Shown here: one piece after another, positions 15,280 through 24,293 of the stretch
Position numbering within the stretch: the stretch's first letter is position 1
Layout: each line of letters opens with the position of its first letter
Assembly: GCA_900079685.1 (NCBI GenBank)
Contig: LT599018.1
Coordinates: 2,513,334-2,577,333 of the forward strand
Length of the DNA stretch: 64,000 bases
DNA from: an uncultured delta proteobacterium
GTDB lineage: Bacteria > Desulfobacterota > Desulfovibrionia > Desulfovibrionales > Desulfovibrionaceae
Reading direction: 5' to 3'
The notes under the pieces: model-generated
Told to the model about the DNA's origin: nothing
Databases searched by the model: none
What the model saw: only the letters and a program-made list of their open reading frames with translations
Position numbers and translations under genes: made by a program

Positions 15280-16233
15280 ATGCATATCCTTACCGTCAAC
15301 CAGGCCGAACAGGGCATGAAGCTCATCAACTTCCTGTCCCGCCGGCTCGAGCGCGAGGCCGCCGCAAGCGAGTTGCACCGCTGGATCCGTTCCGGCCAGG
15401 TCAGGATCAACAGCAAACGCGCCCGCGCCTTTGACCGCCTGGCCGCCGGGGATACCGTCCGCCTGCCGCCCTTCGCGGCGGATGATGCGCGGCAGGAGGC
15501 CGTAGCCATCACCGTCGCGCCCGGCGACATTCTGGACCACGGCCTGCGCGTCCTGGCCGCGACGGACGACTTCCTGGCCCTGGAAAAACCGGCGGGGCTC
15601 CCTTCCCAGCCGGGTTCCAAGCAGGAGACGGACGTTGTGGATATTCTGCGCCGCCGTTTCGCGGGCGCCGCCTATATCCCGGCCCCGGCCCACAGGCTGG
15701 ATAAAAAAACCTCCGGCATCCTGCTCGCGGGCAGAACCCATGAGGCGCAGGAAAAGCTGCACGCGTTGTTCTCCCGCCGGGAGAACGACAAGGCCGTCAC
15801 AAAAATCTACCTCGCCTGGGTTTTGGGCTCGTGGCCACACGCGCAGGAGCAGGTCCTTACCGATTTTCTCGCCAAGGAAGCGGACACTCTCGACGGGACG
15901 GCCTTTGAAACGGTCCGGGCCGTCGACGCGCAACACGGCAAAGAAGCCCGCTGCCGCGTATCGTGCCTTGAGACGCGGCAAACGCCCCTCGGCGCGGCGT
16001 CGCTCTTGCGCGTCGTTCTGGAAACGGGCCGCACGCACCAGATACGCGTGCAACTGGCAATCCGTAAGTTAGCGATAATCGGCGATATGAAGTACAAGGG
16101 CGTTCCCTACTCCCACATGCTGCTGCACGCGCATGCCCTGGCCTTCCCCTGGAAAGGCGGGCGGGTGGCTCTGGAGTCCCTGCCGGACTGGCCCGCGCCT
16201 TTCGCGGTTGCGGAGGCGCCCAACCTTGCTTAA
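15280..16233 (+). CDS. RluC/RluD-family RNA pseudouridine synthase
   Basis: The 317-residue enzyme isomerises uridines in rRNA or tRNA. An N-terminal S4-like RNA-binding domain (residues about 12-60, LINFLSRRLER...IRSGQVRINSKRA) is followed by the catalytic domain. That domain carries HRLDKKTSGILL (catalytic Asp), a YLAWVLG block and ETGRTHQIRVQL. These motifs place it in the RluA superfamily with an S4 domain, as in RluC and RluD. The specific target position is not determinable. It begins 14 nt after a GC hairpin, and rfbB follows 30 nt downstream. Confidence 0.92.
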   Translation: MHILTVNQAEQGMKLINFLSRRLEREAAASELHRWIRSGQVRINSKRARAFDRLAAGDTVRLPPFAADDARQEAVAITVAPGDILDHGLRVLAATDDFLALEKPAGLPSQPGSKQETDVVDILRRRFAGAAYIPAPAHRLDKKTSGILLAGRTHEAQEKLHALFSRRENDKAVTKIYLAWVLGSWPHAQEQVLTDFLAKEADTLDGTAFETVRAVDAQHGKEARCRVSCLETRQTPLGAASLLRVVLETGRTHQIRVQLAIRKLAIIGDMKYKGVPYSHMLLHAHALAFPWKGGRVALESLPDWPAPFAVAEAPNLA

Positions 16234-16263
16234 GATGCCATCGACATCTCATTGGGGGCGGCA

Positions 16264-17331
16264 ATGATACCTACCTATCTTGTTACCGGCGGGGCCGGGT
16301 TTATCGGGTCCTGGTTTGTCAGGGCCATGCGGCGCGCGGGCAAGGCCCGCATCGTGAACCTTGACGCCCTGACCTACGCGGGCAACCCGGACAACCTGGC
16401 GGACCTCGGGAACGATCCGGACTATATTTTCGCCCACGGCAGCATCAATGACGCATCGTTCGTGGCGGAACTCCTTACAAAGCACCGGCCGGACGCGGTG
16501 GTCCATTTCGCGGCGGAAAGCCACGTGGACCGCTCCATCCTGGACCCGGACGCGTTTATCCGTACCAACGTGCTGGGCACGGGCACGCTGCTCGGCGAAT
16601 CGCTCCGCTACTGGAACGGCCTTGCCCCAGCAAAAAAAGACGCCTTCCGTTTTGTGCACGTTTCCACGGACGAGGTGTTCGGTTCCCTCGGCCCGTCTGA
16701 CCCGCCGTTTACGGAAACCACGCCCTACGACCCCAAAAGCCCCTATTCCGCCAGCAAGGCGGGCAGCGACCACCTGGCGCGCGCCTTTTGCGCAACCTAC
16801 GGCCTGCCGGTGCTCGTGACCAACTGTTCCAACAATTACGGCCCGCGCCAGTTCCCGGAAAAGCTCATCCCGCTGATGATCCTGAACGCCCTGTCCGGCA
16901 AGCCCCTGCCCATCTACGGTAAGGGGGAGAACGTGCGCGACTGGCTGCACGTGGAAGACCACTGCGAAGCCGTGGCCCTGGTCCTGGAAAAGGGCATCCC
17001 GGGCGAAACCTACCTCATCGGCGGCAAGAGCGAACGGACGAACATCGAGCTGGTCACCGCCCTCTGCGCCGTGCTGGACAAGCTGGCGCCCGCCCCGGCC
17101 GGCCCGCACGCAAACGGCATAACCTACGTCACGGACCGGCCCGGACATGATTTGCGCTACGCCATCAGCCCGGCGAAAATAGAGCGCCAGCTGGGCTGGA
17201 AGCCCCGGCATACCCTGGAAACAGGCCTTGAAGATACCGTGAAATGGTACCTCGCCAACATGGACTGGGTCACCCGCGTCCAGACCGGCTCGTACCGCCA
17301 GTGGATAGAAACGAACTACGAGAAGCGATAG
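16264..17331 (+). CDS. rfbB: dTDP-glucose 4,6-dehydratase
   Basis: This NAD-dependent short-chain dehydrogenase-fold enzyme makes dTDP-4-keto-6-deoxyglucose for rhamnose and related sugars. The protein of 355 residues has TGGAGFIGS (Rossmann Gly motif), AAESHVDRSI, THVS-type VHVSTDEVFGSLG and YSASKAGSDHL (catalytic Tyr-x3-Lys). The YGPRQFPEKLIPLMI block is RmlB-specific. The ATG at 16264 has a GGGGGCGG Shine-Dalgarno sequence, while a TTG at 16252 is less likely. manC follows 12 nt after the stop, so the two nucleotide-sugar genes are one unit. No rfbA, rfbC or rfbD is present here. Confidence 0.95.
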   Translation: MIPTYLVTGGAGFIGSWFVRAMRRAGKARIVNLDALTYAGNPDNLADLGNDPDYIFAHGSINDASFVAELLTKHRPDAVVHFAAESHVDRSILDPDAFIRTNVLGTGTLLGESLRYWNGLAPAKKDAFRFVHVSTDEVFGSLGPSDPPFTETTPYDPKSPYSASKAGSDHLARAFCATYGLPVLVTNCSNNYGPRQFPEKLIPLMILNALSGKPLPIYGKGENVRDWLHVEDHCEAVALVLEKGIPGETYLIGGKSERTNIELVTALCAVLDKLAPAPAGPHANGITYVTDRPGHDLRYAISPAKIERQLGWKPRHTLETGLEDTVKWYLANMDWVTRVQTGSYRQWIETNYEKR

Positions 17332-17343
17332 GAAAAACGCGCC

Positions 17344-18753
17344 ATGACGAAACTTTGCCCGGTCATTCTGAGCGGCGGCAGCGGCACGCGGCTGTGGCCC
17401 TTGTCGCGGGAGCTGCATCCCAAACAATTCATCCCTTTTGACGGGGACACGCTGTTCGGCAAAACGCTTGAACGTGTGGCCGCGCTGCCGGATATCGCGG
17501 AACCCCTGGTCGTGTGCAACGAGCAGCACCGGTTCTTCGCCTCGGGCATCGTGCGCGAAAAGGGCCTCACGGCGAAGATTCTGCTGGAACCCATGCCGCG
17601 CAACACGGCCCCGGCAATCGCCATGGCCGCGCTGGCCGCCATGGCGGACGGGGAAGACCCGTTCCTGCTGGTGCTGCCGTCGGACCATTCCATCGCCCCC
17701 CAAGAAGCGTTTGCGGCGGCGGTTGTGACGGCCGCGCGCGGGGCCGGGGAAGGGATGCTTGTGACGTTTGGCGTAACGCCCACAAGGCCGGAAACGGGTT
17801 ACGGCTATATCCGCCACGGCGCGGTCCTGCCCTGGGGCGGGCACGCGGTGGCGCGGTTTGTGGAAAAACCGGACCGCGCGGCGGCGGAAGCCATGCTGCA
17901 AGACGGCGGGTACGTTTGGAACGGCGGGATGTTCCTGTTCAGGGCGTCGGTGTTCCTCGCCGAACTGGCAAAACACGCCCCGGCCATGGAAAAAGAAGTC
18001 CGCGCGACCTGGGAAACCCGCTCAAGGGACGGCAAGTTCACGCGCTTCGCGGAAAGCGCCTTCGCGGCCATACCGTCCGAATCCATCGACTACGCGGTGA
18101 TGGAAAAAACGGATAAAGCCGCGGTGGTCGACCTCACGGCCCGCTGGAACGACCTTGGCTCCTGGAGCGCCTTTTACGACGAGGCGGAATGCGACGATGC
18201 CGGCAACGCGGTAATCGGCGACGTGGTGCTGCGGAACGTGAAAGATTCCTACGTGCATTCCTCCCACCGGCTGGTGGCGGCCATGGATGTCGCCAACGTG
18301 GCCGTGGTGGAAACCGCGGACGCCGTGCTTGTCATGGATCGGGGCAACACCCAGGGCGTCAAGGAACTCCTGGCCTCGCTCAAAAAGGACGGCAGGCCGG
18401 AAACCAGCACCCACCTGACGGTATACAGGCCGTGGGGCAGCTACCAGATTCTGGCCCAGGCGGACCGGTTCCAGGTCAAACGCATCGTGGTGAACCCCGG
18501 CGGGGTGCTCTCCAGCCAATACCACCACCACCGGGCGGAACACTGGATCGTGGTGCGCGGCACGGCCCGCATTACCAACGGGGACAGCGCCATGCTGCTC
18601 AGCGAGGACCAGTCGACCTACATCCCGCTGGGGATCGTGCACCGGCTGGAAAACCCCGGCATCGTGCCCCTGGAGCTGATAGAGGTTCAATCCGGCAGCT
18701 ACCTGGGCGAAGACGACATCGTCCGCCTGGAAGATTCCTACGGCAGGGTCTGA
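17344..18753 (+). CDS. manC: Mannose-1-phosphate guanylyltransferase / mannose-6-phosphate isomerase
   Basis: The 469-residue bifunctional enzyme supplies GDP-mannose. The N-terminal nucleotidyltransferase has ILSGGSGTRLWPLSRELHPKQF, LEPMPRNTAPAIA, VEKPD and IDYAVMEKT. The C-terminal cupin carries the isomerase (VYRPWGSYQILAQADRFQVK, QYHHHRAEHWIVVRGTA), with its metal-binding His cluster. The length is normal for the type II PMI/ManC family. It is followed by a textbook terminator. Together with the phosphomannomutase at 48186 this gives a complete Man-6-P to GDP-Man route in the window. Confidence 0.95.
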   Translation: MTKLCPVILSGGSGTRLWPLSRELHPKQFIPFDGDTLFGKTLERVAALPDIAEPLVVCNEQHRFFASGIVREKGLTAKILLEPMPRNTAPAIAMAALAAMADGEDPFLLVLPSDHSIAPQEAFAAAVVTAARGAGEGMLVTFGVTPTRPETGYGYIRHGAVLPWGGHAVARFVEKPDRAAAEAMLQDGGYVWNGGMFLFRASVFLAELAKHAPAMEKEVRATWETRSRDGKFTRFAESAFAAIPSESIDYAVMEKTDKAAVVDLTARWNDLGSWSAFYDEAECDDAGNAVIGDVVLRNVKDSYVHSSHRLVAAMDVANVAVVETADAVLVMDRGNTQGVKELLASLKKDGRPETSTHLTVYRPWGSYQILAQADRFQVKRIVVNPGGVLSSQYHHHRAEHWIVVRGTARITNGDSAMLLSEDQSTYIPLGIVHRLENPGIVPLELIEVQSGSYLGEDDIVRLEDSYGRV

Positions 18754-18809
18754 TTCCGGCCGTCGGACGGCGCGGAAAAGTTGAAAATCTTTGCGGATGG
18801 TACCTATTT

Positions 18810-18839
18810 AAGGCGGCTTATCGATAAGCCGCCTTTTTT
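18810..18839 (+). terminator. Intrinsic terminator of the rfbB-manC operon
   Basis: AAGGCGGCTTATC and GATAAGCCGCCTT form a perfect self-complementary stem at 18810-18835, ending in six T (18834-18839). An open frame running through it from 18781 is therefore not a credible gene start. Confidence 0.92.
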
Positions 18840-18912
18840 GTATACGGCTCTTGCCGCTACGGCGCGGAATGGCTATTGTACCGGTATCCACCCGCAACCA
18901 GACAGGACAACC

Positions 18913-19722
18913 GTGCGCACAATAGCCCTTACTCGCCCGGCGCCGGGCCAGCATCACACGTTGCCGCTTGCCGGCCTGGATGCGCTCGTCCTGTCGTTCA
19001 ACCCGTCCGACGCCGTTTTCCGGCGGCGGGACGACGCGCTGCGCCTGACCTTCGGGGACGGGGCCACCATTGCCGTCACCGGATTTTTTACCGGTGACGC
19101 CATTCCCCCGCTGCCCGTTACCCTGGCCGACGGCACGCGCATGGACGCCGCCGAGATGCTCGCGCTGTTCGCGCCGCATCTTGCGCTGCCTCCCGCCTCC
19201 GGGCTGGAGTCCTTCGCGGCGGGCGGCGAGAAACAGCCGCGCGGAAAGGTTCCCGCGGACCTTTCCGGCCTGGCCGCGGACGAGGAGTTTGTGTTTTCGC
19301 CGGAAAACGCGCAGGCTGACGACGGTGCGCGGCATAATTTGCAGGCGGTGTACCAGGAAGTCGTTTTCAGCGACGATGAGATCACCATCGGTCCGAGCGT
19401 TTACGGAACTCTTTTTACAATAGGGACGGAAACGGCGCTGCATATCCACCTGAACAACAACGAGGCGGAAATGCTCGATCTTGACGACTGTCTCGCAAGG
19501 CTCCCGGGCCTGTTCCCGGACAGCCCGCCCGTGCGGGCCATCGCCGTTACCGGCGGCGCGGACAATCGCGTCATCCTGGACGGCGCGTCCCTGTCGGGAC
19601 CGCTGGAAACGGCCCCCCTCGCGGGGCTGGGCACCACGCAGTTCGACCGTTACGCGTATCGCTACGGCGGCGGCATGATGCTGGCGCTGTATATCCAGAC
19701 CATTCTGCAGGTCGCCCGCTGA
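18913..19722 (+). CDS. Hypothetical protein resembling the N-terminal region of large adhesins
   Basis: I take the GTG at 18913 (VRTIALTRPAPGQHH) as start, because AGGAC precedes it and the frame upstream crosses a terminator. This gives 269 residues. No signal peptide is visible. The first 90 residues (HHTLPLAGLDALVLSFNPSD, LRLTFGDGATIAVTGFF, PVTLADGTRMDAAEML) resemble the prefix domain found at the start of large secreted BapA/RTX-type adhesins. No repeats or secretion signal follow. The C-terminal half is Asp/Leu rich with an EAEMLDLDDCLARL segment. It may be a stand-alone relative or a remnant. The function is unknown. Confidence 0.6.
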   Translation: MRTIALTRPAPGQHHTLPLAGLDALVLSFNPSDAVFRRRDDALRLTFGDGATIAVTGFFTGDAIPPLPVTLADGTRMDAAEMLALFAPHLALPPASGLESFAAGGEKQPRGKVPADLSGLAADEEFVFSPENAQADDGARHNLQAVYQEVVFSDDEITIGPSVYGTLFTIGTETALHIHLNNNEAEMLDLDDCLARLPGLFPDSPPVRAIAVTGGADNRVILDGASLSGPLETAPLAGLGTTQFDRYAYRYGGGMMLALYIQTILQVAR

Positions 19723-19872
19723 TCGTACACCTTTCCCCTGCGGCGAAAATTGTATATGGTGTGCCCGCGCACGGCACGGACGGTAAAGATACGCGCCGTT
19801 GCCGGAAACCGTGGTGCGACGGACAGCGTTCCGCGAGCACCCGCATAATCCTACGCCGATCAAGGAGCAGTC

Positions 19873-20382
19873 ATGGCGGATTCTACCAACGTTATCATAG
19901 AAACGGACAAAGGCGACATTACGCTGGAACTCTACCCGGAACTGGTTCCGGACACGGTGGCTAACTTCCTCACAGCCGTGGATGAAGGGTTTTACGCGGG
20001 CACGATATTCCACCGGGTCATCCAGGGATTCATGATCCAGGGCGGCGGCCTGGACGGCGACATGCGGGAAAAGCCCTGGGAGCATACGCCGGTTAAAAAC
20101 GAAGCGGCGAGCTGCATGCCCAACGAGCGCGGCACCATCGCCATGGCGCGCACGAGCGAGCCGCACAGTGCCACAACCCAGTTTTTCATCAATACGTCGA
20201 ATAACGGTTCGCTCAACTACAAGTCGGCCACGTCGTACGGGTTCGGGTATTGCACCTTCGGCATGGTGACGGACGGCATGGATGTGGTGGACGCCATTGA
20301 GGGCGTGGATACCACCAGCCGGTTCGGGCACGATGACGTGCCGAAGGATGTTATCCGCATCAAGGCGGTGCGGCGGGCGTAG
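19873..20382 (+). CDS. ppiB: Peptidyl-prolyl cis-trans isomerase, cyclophilin type
   Basis: The 169-residue cytoplasmic cyclophilin has no signal peptide. It shows FHRVIQGFMIQGG (catalytic Arg and Phe), GTIAMARTSEPHSATTQFFI and FGMVTDGMDVVDAI, the expected order of active-site segments. It catalyses proline isomerisation in protein folding. The start follows AAGGAG at about 8 nt. A long hairpin follows the stop, shared with the convergent acetyltransferase gene. Confidence 0.95.
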   Translation: MADSTNVIIETDKGDITLELYPELVPDTVANFLTAVDEGFYAGTIFHRVIQGFMIQGGGLDGDMREKPWEHTPVKNEAASCMPNERGTIAMARTSEPHSATTQFFINTSNNGSLNYKSATSYGFGYCTFGMVTDGMDVVDAIEGVDTTSRFGHDDVPKDVIRIKAVRRA

Positions 20383-20402
20383 CCGCGCCTGGGGGAGAAG
20401 AA

Positions 20403-20486
20403 AAAGAGGCTCCCGGTTGTTTGAGTGGGTTCGTTGGCGGCGAAGCCGCCCTCCCAACCTACTCAAACAACCGGGAGGTTCTTCTT
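20403..20486. terminator. Long bidirectional hairpin between convergent genes
   Basis: CTCCCGGTTGTTTGAGT (20410-20426) pairs exactly with 20461-20477. An apical GGCGGC/GCCGCC stem (20436-20450) and flanking AAGA.../...TTCTT tracts extend it. It lies between the 3' ends of ppiB (+) and the GNAT gene (-). The A-rich and T-rich flanks would give a U-run in both directions. Confidence 0.8.
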
Positions 20487-20510
20487 CCCCTCTCCCTCTT
20501 TCTTTCTTAC

Positions 20511-21035
20511 TTACACGGCCACCCGCAACACCTTCCGCATCGCCACCCGGTTGGCCGCCAACCCCCGCTCCTCGCGCAGCATCCCCCGGACGTACGCGGG
20601 CATCTCCCCATCCCGCAGGACGGCAAACCCCAGCTTCGCGTAAAACGGCGCGTTCCACGGCACGTGGCCGAAAGTCGTCAGGTACAGTTCCCCATACCCG
20701 AGTTCCCGCGCCCGCGTAATGACGCGCTCGATCAGTGAGCCCCCCAGCCCCTTGCGGCCGTGATCCGGCAGCACGTCCACCTGAAACAGAAACGCCAGCC
20801 TTTCGGCCTCGCGCAGAACGGCATACCCCACGGGATTACCGTCCGGCCCCGCGGCCACCCACAGCGCGCCGCGCGCGAAGGCTTCCTCCAGGTACTCCCG
20901 TGGAACGGTATAGGTCGACCGCAACGGTTCCGGCAGATCGTCCGTGGAAAAGCGCTTGGCCGCTGCCAGCTGCAGCGGGGCGAGCAGGGGGATTTCCTCC
21001 CGCCGGGCAAGGCGGACGGCATACAGCGCGGGCAT
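20511..21035 (-). CDS. GNAT family N-acetyltransferase
   Basis: The 174-residue protein has a GNAT fold. The pyrophosphate-binding region of motif A reads FLFQVDVLPDHGRKGLGGSLIERVI (Q/R-x2-G-x-G/A as GRKGLGGS). It is followed by LYLTTFGHVPWNAPFYAKLGF, the motif B segment. N-terminal strands (YAVRLARREEIPLLAPLQ) are also typical. It transfers acetyl from acetyl-CoA to an unknown amine substrate. The Cys-rich gene lies 31 nt upstream on the same strand, so they may be cotranscribed. Confidence 0.88.
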   Translation of the reverse strand: MPALYAVRLARREEIPLLAPLQLAAAKRFSTDDLPEPLRSTYTVPREYLEEAFARGALWVAAGPDGNPVGYAVLREAERLAFLFQVDVLPDHGRKGLGGSLIERVITRARELGYGELYLTTFGHVPWNAPFYAKLGFAVLRDGEMPAYVRGMLREERGLAANRVAMRKVLRVAV

Positions 21036-21066
21036 GATTTCCTCCGTCGGGCAATGCGGGGGGAGC

Positions 21067-21429
21067 TTATTCCTTGCCGAATCCCGGCAGGAACAGCTCT
21101 TTGGGCGCGCGGACGCGGATGCTGACGCGTTTGTACGTCACGGGATGCACGCCGAAACGGTATTCCCACAAGGAGCAGGAATCCTTGGCGTCGCAGGAGC
21201 GGGCTTCCTTCCTGTCGCCCGCGCAAATGAGGCAGTGCCGCCGCACGGCGCGCAGAACGCGGCCGTGGACCTCGTGCAGGGGCGCGGCGTCGGGCAGCCG
21301 CCAGGGGTGCAGGGGGCACGCTTCCTCCGCGCATTCGCGCACAAGGCTCGGCGCCGCTCCCTGGCAATCGAGGCAAAAACGCCGCACGGCCCGCGCGACT
21401 TTGGTTTCTTCCGGAAAAACAACAGTCAT
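21067..21429 (-). CDS. Cys-rich conserved hypothetical protein, two putative zinc-binding repeats
   Basis: The 120-residue protein consists of two similar units. The first reads RAVRRFCLDCQGAAPSLVREC...CPLHPWRLP and the second RAVRRHCLICAGDRKEARSC...CSLWEYRFG. Each unit has a CxxC followed by two further Cys spaced like a metal-binding site, ahead of an aromatic-Arg motif. Such units occur in small phage and bacterial hypotheticals and suggest zinc binding. The duplication is visible directly. No enzyme function is indicated. It is probably in one unit with the downstream GNAT gene. Confidence 0.7.
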   Translation of the reverse strand: MTVVFPEETKVARAVRRFCLDCQGAAPSLVRECAEEACPLHPWRLPDAAPLHEVHGRVLRAVRRHCLICAGDRKEARSCDAKDSCSLWEYRFGVHPVTYKRVSIRVRAPKELFLPGFGKE

Positions 21430-21521
21430 TGTGGTCCTTTATCCGCTCTCGGTCAGGCCCGCGCCGGCGGGACGGCCCATTGGGATGAATCGCCGTATTT
21501 TGCACGAAGAGCGCGGGCTTG

Positions 21522-22613
21522 TCACGAGGAAGAGCGCGAGCGCACAAAGACCACGGCCGCGCCGACGGCCAGAATACAGGCGAGCAGCGCGCAGGCGAAA
21601 AGCGTGGCCGTGGCCCCGCGCAGGGCCGTGTCCGTTCTGTCCGCCGCCTCGGCCATGCCGGTGCGCACCGTGGCCACGATGTTCCGCGCGAGCGCCGTCA
21701 GGCGGCCGGTTATGGCTATCCTGTCCTGGGTGACGCGGGCGGATTCCTCCAGGTTGAAGCGGATGGTGTCCAGCATCTCCGCATAGGAAGCGGCAAGCGT
21801 GCCCATGGCGTCCGCCGGGCTTTGCGCGGCCCTCGCCGCGCTGATCCCTTCGGGCGGCGGCAGGGCAGCGGCCTGCGCGCAGGCGTCTTTCGCCTCGTCC
21901 CAGCGCACGGTGAAATACGCCTGGGCCTTGACCAGGTTTGCCGCGCTTTTGGCCACCCCGGCGGCCAGAACCCTGCCCGTGACTTCGGCGACAGCCAGGG
22001 AGAACCCGTTCAACACGAGCAGGCGGGCCTTTTCGTCCAGGTTGATGTCGTTCCCCTTGCCCGCCCTGGCCGAGGCGACCCTGGCCTGCAGGTCGAGAAG
22101 GATTTCGTTCATGTCGTCGGCGGTTTTCTGCAATTTGGCTTGCTCGGCGGCCAGCTGGTCGTTCAGCGTGCGTTTTTTCTCGACGACCAGGTTGAGCTGG
22201 GCCGCCAGGTCGCGCAGAACTTCCATGTCGCGGGCCATGCCCTGGCCTTCGGGAATGCCCGCGGCCTGACTCGCGAGAAGATCCGCCGCCGCCCGGATGG
22301 CGGGGAACTGGATGCGCGCGCCCGAATAGCTCGCCATGTCGCCGGATATGCCGAACATGCTGACGTGGAACACGGCCTCATACACAAGCCGCTCAAGGGA
22401 GAGGGCCGTTTCCATGAACGGGAGATGCTGGTTTTTCATGTTTTCAGAACTGGTACGGGCGGCGTGGGTGCCCAGCCCCGCGATGATGACCGCGCAGAAC
22501 AACAGCCCGATGACGAACCCCAACCCGGTCGCGACCGTGTCCGAAAGCGACAGGCGTTTGAACCGGGGGATAGGGAGGCGCCCAAGCTGCCGCAGTTTTT
22601 CGTCAACGGTCAT
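21522..22613 (-). CDS. Membrane-anchored periplasmic helical sensor-like protein
   Basis: The 363-residue protein has a transmembrane helix at about 28-50 (TVATGLGFVIGLLFCAVIIAGLG) and a second at the extreme C-terminus (about 336-357). A long, mostly alpha-helical periplasmic region lies between them. This resembles the input half of a chemoreceptor or histidine kinase but without HAMP, kinase or methyl-accepting domains. Only a few residues (VRSRSSS) follow the second helix. It lies 24 nt downstream of a soluble histidine kinase, so it is probably that kinase's separate sensor subunit. Confidence 0.6.
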   Translation of the reverse strand: MTVDEKLRQLGRLPIPRFKRLSLSDTVATGLGFVIGLLFCAVIIAGLGTHAARTSSENMKNQHLPFMETALSLERLVYEAVFHVSMFGISGDMASYSGARIQFPAIRAAADLLASQAAGIPEGQGMARDMEVLRDLAAQLNLVVEKKRTLNDQLAAEQAKLQKTADDMNEILLDLQARVASARAGKGNDINLDEKARLLVLNGFSLAVAEVTGRVLAAGVAKSAANLVKAQAYFTVRWDEAKDACAQAAALPPPEGISAARAAQSPADAMGTLAASYAEMLDTIRFNLEESARVTQDRIAITGRLTALARNIVATVRTGMAEAADRTDTALRGATATLFACALLACILAVGAAVVFVRSRSSS

Positions 22614-22637
22614 AGGTTCGCCGGGCGGCTGTGAGCC

Positions 22638-24065
22638 TTATGCCGGGCCGTCCAGTTCCGGGTTGTGGATGGGCAGGACCAGATAGAAAATATTGCCTTC
22701 CTCGGTGTTGCGGTAGCCGCATTGTCCGCCGTGCTGGTTGATGATGAGGCGGGAAAAATACAGGCCGTGGCCGGTGCCGTGCTCGTTCTCGGTGTTGGAG
22801 GCCCGGAAGTTTTCCGAGAAAAGCTGGTCCGCCTCGTTCCGGGGGATGGGGACCCCGGTGGAGAGCACCTCCACCCGCACGCCGTCGCGGCCTTCCCCGA
22901 AGACGTTGGGAAAGGCGTGCACGGAGCAGCGCACGAGCAGGCCTTCTTTCCCCGGCGTCTGCCGCGTGTACTTGACCGCGTTGGAGAAGAAATTCGCGAT
23001 AACCTGGCTTAACAGCCCGATATCGCCGTTGACCGTCAGCCGGGCGGTATCGGCGTCGTAGTCCTCCGCGACGGCGATATCCCGCTCCTGGAACCGCAGC
23101 CGGTACCGCTCGAATTGCGGCGCCACCACCCGGGAAACCAGGTTGAAGACCGTCCGCTGCAAAACGTATCGTCCCTGATCGAAGTGGCTTTGCCGCAGAA
23201 GGGTTTCAAGGAAAAAGCTGCTTTGGTGGAAGTGCTTGCTGATCTCGTCGTAATGCTCCTCGATGCGGTCGCACAGGGTGTGCAGGGAGGTAATCTCATC
23301 CTCCCGCTCGCAGAGGATGGTATCGGAAAGCTGGCGCAGGGCGGAGATTTTGTCCGCCATCTGCCGCATGAGCAATTTGAAATGCAGGTTGGGCACGATG
23401 ACGTTGTGCCCGATATCGTGCACGAGGGTCCGCACGAACTCGATGTGTTCCAGGTTTTTCAGGGCCAGGATGCGGTTGTGCAGGCAGAACCCGAGACGGT
23501 TGGCGAATTTTTCGTAAAAAAGCTTCTCGTGCTCCGTCAGGGAGGATTGCGGCAAAATGGCGAGGACGGCGAGGATTTCCCGTTCGTCGCGGTGGGTTGG
23601 CGCGGCTTCCTGGGGGCCGGAACCGTTGTCGTCGCGCAGGGTGCGGGACGTGCTGGGCCTACCCTTGACCGGGAAAAACCACCAGGTCGAGGGCGCGTCC
23701 GAGGCGTCGCTGGAAGAGGGGAGCGACGGCCTCGGCCCGAGGGACAGTTCCGCCAGGGTGGGGAGAGATGTCTCCGGGCCGACCTTCGGCGTCTGCACCA
23801 CAAACGAGCCGGAATCGTCCCGGGCGTACAGTTCGGCCTTGAGGTTGAAGAAGAATTGCAAAACCTGCACCGGCAGATGGTAGAGGTAGAGCAAATCCTC
23901 ATATTCCTGGGCAAGGTCGAAAAAGATGTTCAGCGCCCGCGTCTGGCGGACGGTGAATTTATAATAGGCGTAATCTGAAATTTTTTCGCGGATGCGCTCT
24001 TCCAGCACCATGCGGTGCCTGTTGGCAGTCTCGGAACCGGGCCCGTAGTCGGAAGAGTGGAGCAT
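22638..24065 (-). CDS. Soluble sensor histidine kinase
   Basis: The 475-residue protein has no transmembrane helix. Residues 1-200 look like a GAF-type input domain preceded by a helix. A dimerisation/phosphoacceptor segment reads FVRTLVHDIGHNVIVPNLHF, with His followed by Asp rather than the usual Glu. The ATPase part has the N-box QVIANFFSNAVKYT and the G2-box GTGHGLYFSRLII, but the G1 region (VEVLSTGVPIP) lacks the usual D-x-G-x-G, reading STG instead. It is followed by the membrane sensor gene, and a stand-alone response regulator lies 0.8 kb upstream on the other strand. Confidence 0.82.
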   Translation of the reverse strand: MLHSSDYGPGSETANRHRMVLEERIREKISDYAYYKFTVRQTRALNIFFDLAQEYEDLLYLYHLPVQVLQFFFNLKAELYARDDSGSFVVQTPKVGPETSLPTLAELSLGPRPSLPSSSDASDAPSTWWFFPVKGRPSTSRTLRDDNGSGPQEAAPTHRDEREILAVLAILPQSSLTEHEKLFYEKFANRLGFCLHNRILALKNLEHIEFVRTLVHDIGHNVIVPNLHFKLLMRQMADKISALRQLSDTILCEREDEITSLHTLCDRIEEHYDEISKHFHQSSFFLETLLRQSHFDQGRYVLQRTVFNLVSRVVAPQFERYRLRFQERDIAVAEDYDADTARLTVNGDIGLLSQVIANFFSNAVKYTRQTPGKEGLLVRCSVHAFPNVFGEGRDGVRVEVLSTGVPIPRNEADQLFSENFRASNTENEHGTGHGLYFSRLIINQHGGQCGYRNTEEGNIFYLVLPIHNPELDGPA

Positions 24066-24183
24066 ATCAACCCGCCTTGTCGCCGGGGAAGGTACGATGC
24101 GCGCGCCGCGCGTTCCCCGGATGTTGTCCCGATGGTTTTCCGCAAAGGGCCGCCGCCGTTGCAGCCGGCGTTATAGACCACTT

Positions 24184-24214
24184 ATATATACAACAGTCCG
24201 TCCGGCTTTCGCAA
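24184..24214 (-). promoter_or_regulatory. Possible sigma-70 promoter of the histidine kinase operon
   Basis: On the minus strand TTGCGA (24209-24214) is followed after about 18 nt by the AT-rich TATATATA stretch (24184-24191). The surrounding 228-nt gap between the kinase and the ThiS-like gene is otherwise GC-rich and featureless. The leader to the kinase start at 24065 would be about 110 nt. Confidence 0.4.
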
Positions 24215-24293
24215 GAAGATCCCGTAACCGCCTCTTTCAGCGCGCAAACTGAACCGGGCCGGAGCATCCCGCTCCCGGCGCGGCCCGCCGCGT

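Noticed and set aside
18781..18912. N-terminal extension of the hypothetical at 18913
   Set aside because: It would have to translate through the perfect hairpin and T-run at 18810-18839 that ends the manC operon. A GTG with a Shine-Dalgarno sequence lies at 18913.
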